NCBI RefSeq assembly: GCF_003254745.1
Contig: NZ_QKXH01000003.1
Span: 372,001 to 436,000, forward strand
Source of the DNA: Flavobacterium aquariorum
GTDB lineage: Bacteria; Bacteroidota; Bacteroidia; Flavobacteriales; Flavobacteriaceae
Direction: 5' to 3'
DNA: 64,000 bases
Shown: in pieces, positions 17,050 to 24,160 of the stretch
How positions within the stretch are numbered: the stretch's first letter is position 1
Layout of the letters: each line of letters starts with the position of its first letter
Program-made: the position numbers and the translations under genes
The notes under the pieces: generated by a model
Databases searched by the model: none
What the model saw: the letters and a program-made list of their open reading frames with translations, nothing else
Told to the model about the DNA's origin: nothing

Positions 17050-18246
17050 ATGCCTGAAATTTCAATCAGAGGTCGAAGAATGCCGGAATCGCCAATCCGA
17101 AAATTGGCTCCTTATGCAGACATAGCTAAAAAAAATGGACGTAAGGTTTATCATTTAAACATTGGACAACCTGATATAAAAAGCCCCGAAATTGCTATCA
17201 AAGCGATAAAAAACATTGATTTAACGATCATCGAATATGGTCCTTCAGCGGGATACGAAAGTTACCGAAAAAAACTAGCTCAATTTTACACCAAACAAGA
17301 TGTAAAAGTAGGCTATGAAGATATAATGATAACTACAGGAGGTTCTGAAGCACTTTTATTTGCTCTTGGAAGTATCATGGATCCAGGAGATGAAGTCATT
17401 ATTCCTGAACCTTTTTATGCCAATTACAGTGCTTTTTCGGAAGAATCAAGCGCAAAAGTTGTGCCTGTAATTTCTAATATTGAAAGTGGATTTACACTGC
17501 CAACAATTGAAGAATTCGAAAAAGCAATTACGCCAAAAACAAAAGCTATTTTAATTTGTAATCCAAATAATCCAACAGGATATTTATATTCAGAATCTGA
17601 AATTAACCAGCTGGGAGAATTGGTAAAAAAACATGATTTGTTTTTAATCGCAGACGAAGTATATCGTGAATTCATATACGACGAAAGAGACCAACATTTT
17701 TCAGTAATGAATCTAAAAGGAATCGAACAAAATGTAATCATGATTGATTCGGTTTCTAAAAGATATAGTATGTGTGGAGCACGTATTGGTTGTATGGTGA
17801 CTAAGAACAGAGAAGTTATTGCTGCCGCAATGAAATTTGCACAAGCTCGTTTGTGCCCGCCAACAATCGAACAAATTGCTTGCGAAGCTGCAATTGACAC
17901 GCCTCAAAGTTATTTTGACGAAGTAATAGTTGAATACAAAGAGCGAAGAGATATTTTAATTAGCGAATTGAACAAAATTGAAGGCGTGGTCGTAAAGACA
18001 CCAAAAGCCGCTTTTTATTGTATCGCTCAATTGCCTATTGATAATGCCGACGATTTTGCACAATGGCTTTTGGAAAAATACGAATTGAATGGCGAAACAG
18101 TAATGATAGCTCCTGCTGCTGGATTCTATTCCACTCCTGGAGTTGGTTTAAACCAAGTGCGTATTGCTTATGTTTTGAAAAAAGAAGATCTAATCAGTGC
18201 TGTTCGAATTTTGAAAGAAGCAATTACCGTTTATAATAAAAAATAA
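17050..18246 (+). CDS. PLP-dependent class I/II aminotransferase
   Basis: 398 residues from the ATG at 17050, which gives MPEISIRGRRMPESPIRKL; an upstream TTG at 16993 is unlikely because it would add an unconserved stretch over the promoter region. Fold-type I aspartate-aminotransferase family: NIGQPDIKSPE near the N-terminus, NPNNPTGYLYSESE in the middle, and the Schiff-base lysine in SVSKRYSMCGARIG. It transfers amino groups between amino and keto acids. The preferred substrate (aspartate, aromatic or branched) cannot be fixed from sequence. It stands alone, closed by the terminator at 18265. Confidence 0.9.
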   Translation: MPEISIRGRRMPESPIRKLAPYADIAKKNGRKVYHLNIGQPDIKSPEIAIKAIKNIDLTIIEYGPSAGYESYRKKLAQFYTKQDVKVGYEDIMITTGGSEALLFALGSIMDPGDEVIIPEPFYANYSAFSEESSAKVVPVISNIESGFTLPTIEEFEKAITPKTKAILICNPNNPTGYLYSESEINQLGELVKKHDLFLIADEVYREFIYDERDQHFSVMNLKGIEQNVIMIDSVSKRYSMCGARIGCMVTKNREVIAAAMKFAQARLCPPTIEQIACEAAIDTPQSYFDEVIVEYKERRDILISELNKIEGVVVKTPKAAFYCIAQLPIDNADDFAQWLLEKYELNGETVMIAPAAGFYSTPGVGLNQVRIAYVLKKEDLISAVRILKEAITVYNKK

Positions 18247-18264
18247 AAATTACCTTATAATTTT

Positions 18265-18303
18265 AAAAAGGCAATATCAATCAAATGGTATTGCCTTTTT
18301 TGA
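18265..18303 (+). terminator. Rho-independent terminator after the aminotransferase
   Basis: AAAAAGGCAATA (18265-18276) and TATTGCCTTTTT (18289-18300), perfect 12-bp stem, 12-nt loop, T tract. Confidence 0.85.
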
Positions 18304-18435
18304 TTTAATATTGAATTAATCAATCTTTTCATCAATTTTTGCTATAATTAAAACCCGAAACGATAGAAAATGTTTCCTTTTTATTAATTATCTTTACCCC
18401 TTAAAAATAGACACTCATAATAATAGTACCTTTTA

Positions 18436-19107
18436 ATGATAAACAACGAAGAATTTCAAGACGAAATAGGAAACAATCATATTAGTACCAATGCCAAGAA
18501 TCCAGTAAGAGAGGATGCATTTGCCATTACAGATGAAGAAAAGATTGATAAAATAAAAAAAGATGTCGAAAACATTCTATTAACATTAGGAATGGATTTG
18601 ACAGATGACAGTATGAAGGGTACACCCCACCGTGTAGCCAAAATGTTTGTAAAAGAAATTTTTGGCGGATTGAATCCTGACAAAAAACCAAAAGCTTCCA
18701 CTTTTGAAAACAATTACAAATACGGAGAAATGTTAGTTGAAAAAAACATTACACTCTACTCTACCTGCGAACACCATTTATTACCTATCATTGGAAGAGC
18801 CCATGTTGCTTACATTTCTAGTGGAAGAGTAATTGGTCTTTCAAAAATGAACCGTATTGTGGAACATTACGCCAAAAGGCCTCAAGTACAAGAACGCTTA
18901 ACGATGCAAATTGTTCAAGAACTACAACAAGCTCTTGGTACTGAAGATGTAGCTTGTGTAATTGATGCTAAACACCTTTGCGTGAACTCAAGAGGAATCA
19001 AAGATATCGAAAGTAGTACGGTAACTTCAGAATTTGGTGGAAAATTCAAAGATCCACAAACAAAAAGAGAGTTTTTGGACTATATCAAATTAGACACTAA
19101 ATTCTAA
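18436..19107 (+). CDS. folE: GTP cyclohydrolase I
   Basis: 223 residues, normal length. It converts GTP to 7,8-dihydroneopterin triphosphate, the first step of folate (tetrahydropterin) synthesis. The zinc ligands are visible as C111 and H114 (STCEHHLLPI) and C182 (KHLCVNSRG), matching the E. coli spacing. LSKMNRIVEHYAKRPQVQERL and SSTVTSEFGG are family signatures. The first 30 residues are a variable, polar extension. A weak -7 element (TATCTTTA, 18389-18396) lies upstream. Downstream sits repeat copy B, then cysS. Confidence 0.97.
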   Translation: MINNEEFQDEIGNNHISTNAKNPVREDAFAITDEEKIDKIKKDVENILLTLGMDLTDDSMKGTPHRVAKMFVKEIFGGLNPDKKPKASTFENNYKYGEMLVEKNITLYSTCEHHLLPIIGRAHVAYISSGRVIGLSKMNRIVEHYAKRPQVQERLTMQIVQELQQALGTEDVACVIDAKHLCVNSRGIKDIESSTVTSEFGGKFKDPQTKREFLDYIKLDTKF

Positions 19108-19143
19108 TATTTAGAAAAAAGCTCATTATTACCCTAAGGCCCT

Positions 19144-19234
19144 AGCCCTGATTGCAGTGGAAATCCTTTTTTTCTGTCTCGCCTTTTGGACGAGACAGAA
19201 AAAAAGATTGAAACGGAAAGCAGGATAAAGCTCC
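19144..19234 (+). repeat. Structured intergenic repeat family R1, copy B
   Basis: Begins AGCCCTGATTGCAGTGG and AAATCC, followed by a perfect 15-bp hairpin (TTTTTTTCTGTCTCG at 19167-19181 with its complement at 19191-19205), then GATTGAAACGGAAAGCAGGA and AAGCTCC. It ends 14 nt before the cysS ATG, so it would form the 5' leader of cysS if transcribed from upstream. Flanks match copy A closely while the hairpin sequence is unrelated, as expected when structure rather than sequence is retained. Confidence 0.75.
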
Positions 19235-19248
19235 AAAAAATAAATTTT

Positions 19249-20727
19249 ATGTCCTTATATAAAAGTCAGACCTTAAAAATATACAATTCTCTTTCGGGAG
19301 AAAAAGAAACATTTACACCAATTAACGAAGGAAATGTGGGGATGTATGTATGCGGACCAACGGTTTACAGCAATGTGCATCTTGGAAATGTGAGAACTTT
19401 TATGTCTTTTGATGTAATCTTTAGGTATTTATTGCATTTGGATTATAAAGTCCGCTATGTTCGAAATATTACAGATGTAGGACATATTGTGGACGATGTG
19501 GATGAAGGTGAAGATAAAATCGCCAAAAAAGCGCGTTTGGAGCAACTGGAACCTATGGAAGTTGTGCAACGTTACACGGTTGATTTTCATGATATTTTGA
19601 ATGCATTTAACTTTTTGCCTCCTAGTATCGAACCTACCGCAACTGGACATATTATTGAACAAATCGAAATCATAAAAACCATTATTGACAAAGGAATTGG
19701 TTATGTAGCCAATGGCTCTGTTTATTTTGACGTTGTTAAATTCAACGAAACCAATCATTACGGAGTATTAAGCGGTCGTAATATTGAAGATATGCTGGCC
19801 AATACCCGTGATCTTGACGGACAGTCGGACAAAAGAAATTCACAGGATTTTGCACTTTGGAAAAAAGCCGAACCACAACATATTATGCGTTGGCCCTCAC
19901 CTTGGAGTGATGGTTTTCCAGGTTGGCACTTAGAATGTACTGCGATGAGCACAAAATATTTGGGTAACCATTTTGATATTCACGGTGGTGGAATGGATTT
20001 AAAATTCCCGCACCACGAGTGTGAAATTGCACAAAATGAAGCTTGTACTGGCCATACTCCCGTAAATTACTGGATGCATGCCAATATGCTTACTTTGAAT
20101 GGTAAAAAAATGGCCAAATCTACCGGAAATAACATTTTGCCTGGAGAGATTTTAACTGGAGATAATGCTTTTTTAAGCAAAGCATTTTCGGCATCGGTAG
20201 CCCGTTTTTTCATGCTACAGGCACACTACAGAAGCATTCTTGATTTCTCTGACGAAGCGATAATTGCAGCCGAAAAAGGATACAAAAGATTGATGGAAGC
20301 GATGGATTCTTTAAAAGAAATTTCGGAAAATACCAACAGTTCAATAGACATTACTGAGTGGAAACAATTGTGTTATGATGCCATGAATGATGATTTCAAT
20401 ACACCAATTCTTATTGCGCAATTATTTGAAGGAGTCCGTTTTATTAATTTATTAAAAGACGAAAAAGAGACTTTAAATGCCGTTGATTTGAAACTATTCA
20501 CAACAACTATGCAAGCTTTTGTATTTGATGTTTTAGGATTGGAAGAAGAAAAAACCAATGGTAACACTGAGAAATTAGAAGGTGTCGTAAATATGCTTAT
20601 CGGTATGCGCAAACAAGCAAGAGACAATAAGAATTTTGCATTGTCGGATCAAATTCGTGACCAGTTAATAGCTCTTGGAATTCAATTGAAAGACGGGAAA
20701 GAAGGGACTACGTTTAGTATTCAGTAA
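19249..20727 (+). CDS. cysS: Cysteine--tRNA ligase
   Basis: 492 residues from ATG 19249 ([20 protein letters not shown]). The frame extends upstream to a TTG at 19186, but that stretch lies in a repeat element and is not coding. This class I synthetase has [17 protein letters not shown] at 31-47 with zinc ligand C35 and the HIGH-type HLGN, the WHLECTAM and HHECEIAQ zinc-ligand segments, the KMAKSTGN loop, and a C-terminal helical domain ([18 protein letters not shown] in outline). It charges tRNA-Cys in the cytosol. yidD follows after 60 nt. Confidence 0.98.
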   Translation: MSLYKSQTLKIYNSLSGEKETFTPINEGNVGMYVCGPTVYSNVHLGNVRTFMSFDVIFRYLLHLDYKVRYVRNITDVGHIVDDVDEGEDKIAKKARLEQLEPMEVVQRYTVDFHDILNAFNFLPPSIEPTATGHIIEQIEIIKTIIDKGIGYVANGSVYFDVVKFNETNHYGVLSGRNIEDMLANTRDLDGQSDKRNSQDFALWKKAEPQHIMRWPSPWSDGFPGWHLECTAMSTKYLGNHFDIHGGGMDLKFPHHECEIAQNEACTGHTPVNYWMHANMLTLNGKKMAKSTGNNILPGEILTGDNAFLSKAFSASVARFFMLQAHYRSILDFSDEAIIAAEKGYKRLMEAMDSLKEISENTNSSIDITEWKQLCYDAMNDDFNTPILIAQLFEGVRFINLLKDEKETLNAVDLKLFTTTMQAFVFDVLGLEEEKTNGNTEKLEGVVNMLIGMRKQARDNKNFALSDQIRDQLIALGIQLKDGKEGTTFSIQ

Positions 20728-20787
20728 GCAGAAAATAGAAGTCAGATTGCAGAACCGAGATTTAGAATTAAGATAACAACATCTAAA

Positions 20788-21036
20788 ATGTTTTCAAGAA
20801 TAATAGCTTATCCTTTTATACTACTCGTTCGGTTTTATCAGGGAGCTATATCCCCTTTTACTCCTGCTGCTTGCCGATTTGAGCCGACTTGTTCAAGCTT
20901 CATGATTCAGGCTTTACAAATTCATGGATTATTTTACGGAGGTTATCTAGGACTAAAAAGAATTTTGCGATGTCATCCTTGGGGCGGAAAAGGATATGAT
21001 CCAGTCCCTGAGAAAAAATGCAGTCACAAACATTAA
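20788..21036 (+). CDS. yidD: Membrane protein insertion efficiency factor
   Basis: 82 residues, a complete YidD (formerly Hsl/UPF0161). The core pieces [42 protein letters not shown] (split here for length) carry the three invariant cysteines and the C-terminal HPWGxxGxDPVP motif. An amphipathic N-terminus binds the inner face of the membrane, where YidD assists YidC-dependent insertion. It sits between cysS and lgt, so it does not have the rpmH-rnpA-yidD-yidC context seen in many other bacteria. Confidence 0.95.
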   Translation: MFSRIIAYPFILLVRFYQGAISPFTPAACRFEPTCSSFMIQALQIHGLFYGGYLGLKRILRCHPWGGKGYDPVPEKKCSHKH

Positions 21037-21198
21037 AAAAGAAAAATTCATATATAGCTAATATTGTTTATTTTGGAATATGTAATTCGCACATCCTCAT
21101 TGGTATTGCAGCCAATTTATGATTAAGCTCATTTCTTACCTTTTAATTAACACAGTCAATCAAATCAAAATAGTATTTTCACAAAAAATAAAAAATAA

Positions 21199-22128
21199 AT
21201 GACACACGCTTTAAACATTGTATGGAATCCTTCCGAAGGTATTGATTTAGGTTTTTTTATTATTCGCTTTTACAGTTTAATGTTTGTAATAGCCTTTGGA
21301 TTGGGATGGTACATTATGAAACATATTTTTGAAAGAGAAAATGTTTCTGTCGAAAAGTTAGACTCTTTATTTGTCTGGACGGTATTAGCCACCTTAATTG
21401 GCGCCCGATTAGGACATGTTTTCTTTTACGATTGGGAATATTACCGAAACAATCTGGCCGAAATTATTTTGCCATTCCGATTGAGCCCCAAATTCCAATT
21501 TACAGGATACCAAGGATTAGCGAGTCATGGCGCTGCTATTTCGATTATTGTTGCAATGTATTTCTTTAGCAAAAAAGTACTTCAAAAGCCATTATTATGG
21601 ATATTGGACAGAGTCGTTATTCCTGTTGCCAGTGGAGCAATTTTCGTTAGACTGGGAAATTTTTTCAATTCGGAAATTGTAGGTAAAGAAACTACCTCTT
21701 CGTTTGGGATTCGCTTTGTGAGAGATCAATTTACTCCAAGAGAAGCTATCAATGCGACTCAACTTCCTACGCCAAAAGAAGCATACAATGCTATTGCCAC
21801 CAATCCACAATTCGCCAACTTATTAGAACAAGTTCCCGCCAAACATCCAGCCCAATTATATGAAGCTTTTTGCTATATATTTGTATTTGCAGCATTGTTT
21901 TTCCTTTATTGGAAAACAGATGCCAGAAAAAAATCAGGATTTTTATTTGGTTTGTTTTTAGTACTTTTATTCACGGTTCGTATCATAGTGGAGTCAGTAA
22001 AAGAAAGCCAGGGAGGTTTCGAAAGTGATTTAGGAAACATATTGTCAACTGGACAATGGTTAAGTATTCCGTTTATAATAGTTGGATTGTATTTTGTAAT
22101 TACCGCAAAAAAGACAACTGAAATATAA
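21199..22128 (+). CDS. lgt: Prolipoprotein diacylglyceryl transferase
   Basis: 309 residues, integral membrane enzyme with about seven helices. It transfers diacylglyceryl from phosphatidylglycerol to the lipobox cysteine of prolipoproteins, the first step of lipoprotein maturation. The Lgt signature appears as FVRLGNFFNSEIVGKETT (about 150-167), preceded by YQGLASHGAAISI and followed by HPAQLYEAFCYIFVF. An insertion of about 40 residues (RDQFTPREAINATQLPTPKEAYN region) separates the two conserved blocks; it should be periplasmic. A strong terminator follows. Confidence 0.96.
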   Translation: MTHALNIVWNPSEGIDLGFFIIRFYSLMFVIAFGLGWYIMKHIFERENVSVEKLDSLFVWTVLATLIGARLGHVFFYDWEYYRNNLAEIILPFRLSPKFQFTGYQGLASHGAAISIIVAMYFFSKKVLQKPLLWILDRVVIPVASGAIFVRLGNFFNSEIVGKETTSSFGIRFVRDQFTPREAINATQLPTPKEAYNAIATNPQFANLLEQVPAKHPAQLYEAFCYIFVFAALFFLYWKTDARKKSGFLFGLFLVLLFTVRIIVESVKESQGGFESDLGNILSTGQWLSIPFIIVGLYFVITAKKTTEI

Positions 22129-22147
22129 ATTGAACCTATCATAATTT

Positions 22148-22183
22148 AAAAATAGCCACTAAAAATTCAGTGGCTATTTTTTT
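22148..22183 (+). terminator. Rho-independent terminator after lgt
   Basis: AAAAATAGCCACT (22148-22160) and AGTGGCTATTTTT (22169-22181), perfect 13-bp stem with T tract. It ends 2 nt before the stop codon of the converging ygiN-like pseudogene, so it probably serves both strands. Confidence 0.85.
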
Positions 22184-22184
22184 A

Positions 22185-22476
22185 CTACTTAATTCTTGAA
22201 GTCTCAAAAACTGTTGTTTTTTCTTCTAAAAAAAGTTCAGAAACCTGATTAAATTTCAAGAAATACAATTCTTCTTTATGTAAATCCAGCCCCTCTTTAT
22301 TTTTCCAAACTTCATGAAGAATAAAGACATTCGGGTCTTGTATACTATGATGCAAATCATATTGAAGACAAGGCTTCTTCTTTCCTAGAATTCTTTGATA
22401 AATCTATCAAAATTGACCGCAATTCTTCTCTATACTCTGATTTAGATTTAATAATTACTGTCAAATTTATCTCCAT
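22185..22476 (-). pseudogene. YgiN-like antibiotic biosynthesis monooxygenase, frameshifted
   Basis: Too short and broken for a simple ORF call. From ATG at 22476 the frame reads MEINLTVIIKSKSEYREEL to KNSRKEEA and then stops at TGA after 39 codons. Shifting one base near 22372 (an extra C in GAAGCCTTGTC) restores LQYDLHHSIQDPNVFILHEVW, KNKEGLDLHKEELYF and a stop at 22185, about 96 residues in all. The restored chain is a dimeric ABM-domain quinol monooxygenase of the YgiN type. It starts 2 nt after the mdaB stop codon, the same gene pair as mdaB-ygiN of E. coli. Either a recent single-base inactivation or a sequencing error. Confidence 0.8.
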
Positions 22477-22478
22477 AA

Positions 22479-23072
22479 TTAGTTCAAAAATAATTGAGTC
22501 AAATGATTTCTGTACATTTCTAAATCACTATCAACGTTTGCCCCTTTCATAACATCATGAAAATGCAAGCTTTCTAAAGGTTTCATCCCAGTAAAAGCAT
22601 TCATTCTGTGGAATCCAAATAACACTCCATCGTCAACGCTTGTTTCCCCAAAGAATTCACCAGGCAAGGTGAAAGCTTCTTTCGGTGCATTCCAAGAAGA
22701 AGTGATCATGTATTTTCTGCCGTGTAGCATCCCTCCTGTACCGTAATTAATTGCAGGATTTTTAGAGGATCGCCCGTCACTTTTGTAAATACCGTTGTCA
22801 TGGCCTTCGGTAAAAACTACATCAATGTATTTCTTGAAAGCGTGTGGCAATTGAAACCACCAAATTGGAGTATGATAAATAATCACATCGGCCCAAACAA
22901 ATTTTCCCACTTCTTGAGCTGGATCAAACTCATCGTTTACATCAGTACTTTTCACTTCAAAATCTTTGTGATTTAAAAAAAAATCAGCAGTCGCATTGGC
23001 TATAGTTTGATTGAATCTTCCACCTGAATGTCCGAACTTTTGTCCCCCATTTATTATAAATATCTTTTTCAT
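22479..23072 (-). CDS. mdaB: NAD(P)H quinone oxidoreductase, MdaB type
   Basis: 197 residues, flavodoxin-like fold of the NQO1/MdaB family. Motifs are NGGQKFGHSGGRFNQT (FAD phosphate-binding loop, about 8-23), WADVIIYHTPIWWFQLPHAFKKY and the GGMLHGRKYMITSSWNAP segment near the flavin ring. It reduces quinones by two electrons in the cytosol and protects against quinone and oxidative stress. The immediately following monooxygenase partner is frameshifted. A LysR-type regulator is divergently transcribed 102 nt away and probably controls it. A -7 element TAAATTTG lies 26 nt upstream of the start. Confidence 0.93.
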   Translation of the reverse strand: MKKIFIINGGQKFGHSGGRFNQTIANATADFFLNHKDFEVKSTDVNDEFDPAQEVGKFVWADVIIYHTPIWWFQLPHAFKKYIDVVFTEGHDNGIYKSDGRSSKNPAINYGTGGMLHGRKYMITSSWNAPKEAFTLPGEFFGETSVDDGVLFGFHRMNAFTGMKPLESLHFHDVMKGANVDSDLEMYRNHLTQLFLN

Positions 23073-23097
23073 AGTATCTTATTTTAATTTGATGATG

Positions 23098-23105
23098 CAA
23101 ATTTA
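23098..23105 (-). promoter_or_regulatory. -7 element of mdaB
   Basis: TAAATTTG on the minus strand, a full TAnnTTTG match 25 nt from the start codon. No matching TTG at 19-21 nt, consistent with an activator-dependent promoter beside a LysR gene. Confidence 0.5.
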
Positions 23106-23141
23106 CCACCAACAAGTCTATTATTAAAATAACATAATTCA

Positions 23142-23149
23142 TACCTTTG
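23142..23149 (+). promoter_or_regulatory. -7 element of the LysR regulator gene
   Basis: TACCTTTG, a full TAnnTTTG match 25 nt before the ATG. It shares a 102-nt intergenic region with the mdaB -7 element, so one bound regulator could affect both. Confidence 0.5.
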
Positions 23150-23174
23150 TATCATAAATATAATACTTATCGAC

Positions 23175-24068
23175 ATGGTAAATTTAGAATGGTATAGAAC
23201 TTTCAAATACATTTACAAAACCGGCACCTTAACTGGCGCGGCAGATGCATTGTTTATTTCACAACCTGGGGCTAGTTTGCACTTAAGTTCGCTCGAAAGT
23301 TATGTTGGCTATAAATTATTCGACAGAAGTAGCAGAAAAATGATTCCTACCGAAAAAGGGAAAGTACTCTACAATTTTATAACCGATGCATTGACAAAAT
23401 TGGAAGAGGCGGAGAAAAATTTTCAGAGAAGCACCGAAAAAAACACCCCAACCATTAGCATTGGAATGTGTTTTGAGACATTTCAGATTACTTTAGAACC
23501 GTATTTGGCAACCTTTCCGTTTAATGTGATTATTCAATTTGGAGAATACCCACAGATGATTGAAAACCTAGACAAAGGAATTTTAGATTTAATCATTACC
23601 CCGCAAATCATAGCTAAAACCACAATCGATTACCAAGCCTTCTCTTCAGAAACGATTGTTCTTATAGGTGGTAACGAAACAGATTCAGAAACCTTTGACA
23701 CTTTAAAAAAACAAAATGACTTAGAAGCAATTGAACTCTGGCTAAAACAACAAAGATGGTATGGAACCACCGGAGACATGGAGCATTTGAGACGCTTTTG
23801 GCAGCTTAATTTCAACAAACATGCTGATTTCAGACCAAATTACATTGTCCCGAATTTAAACTCCATAGTACGTTGTTTAAGCAACAGTAGTGGCTTGGCG
23901 GTAATTCCGGATTTCTTGTGCAAAACAGAACTAGAAAGTGGAAAAATAAAGCTTTTATGGCAGGGGAAAACTCCTTTAAAGAATACTCTCTATTTCGCTA
24001 ACAAAAAGAAAACAATTTACACAGATGAAATACAATTAATAAAAGACACTTTCATGAAAATAATGTAG
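23175..24068 (+). CDS. LysR-family transcriptional regulator
   Basis: 297 residues. The N-terminal winged helix-turn-helix (residues 1-60) has TGTLTGAADALFISQPGASLHLSSLE (split: TGTLTGAADALF, then FISQPGASLHLSSLE) and YVGYKLFDRSSRKMIPTEKG, followed by a linker helix. The C-terminal periplasmic-binding-like domain (about 90-297) senses an effector. Position divergent from mdaB suggests that it controls that gene in response to quinones or oxidative stress, as for other LysR-mdaB pairs; this is inference. The gene is closed by the bidirectional hairpin at 24106. Confidence 0.92.
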   Translation: MVNLEWYRTFKYIYKTGTLTGAADALFISQPGASLHLSSLESYVGYKLFDRSSRKMIPTEKGKVLYNFITDALTKLEEAEKNFQRSTEKNTPTISIGMCFETFQITLEPYLATFPFNVIIQFGEYPQMIENLDKGILDLIITPQIIAKTTIDYQAFSSETIVLIGGNETDSETFDTLKKQNDLEAIELWLKQQRWYGTTGDMEHLRRFWQLNFNKHADFRPNYIVPNLNSIVRCLSNSSGLAVIPDFLCKTELESGKIKLLWQGKTPLKNTLYFANKKKTIYTDEIQLIKDTFMKIM

Positions 24069-24105
24069 CAATTTTTAAGCATAAATATTTACACACTAAT
24101 CCAAA

Positions 24106-24139
24106 AAAAAAAGATTCAACTTACGTTGAATCTTTTTTT
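24106..24139. terminator. Bidirectional terminator between the LysR gene and secDF
   Basis: GATTCAAC (24113-24120) / GTTGAATC (24125-24132), extended by A7 and T7 runs to a 15-bp stem with a 4-nt loop. The runs give U tracts in both directions. Confidence 0.88.
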
Positions 24140-24160
24140 ATAAATATATGTTGCTAATTA

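Noticed and set aside
19186..19248. Upstream TTG extension of cysS
   Set aside because: The extra 21 codons come from repeat copy B; conserved CysRS sequence starts at the ATG at 19249.
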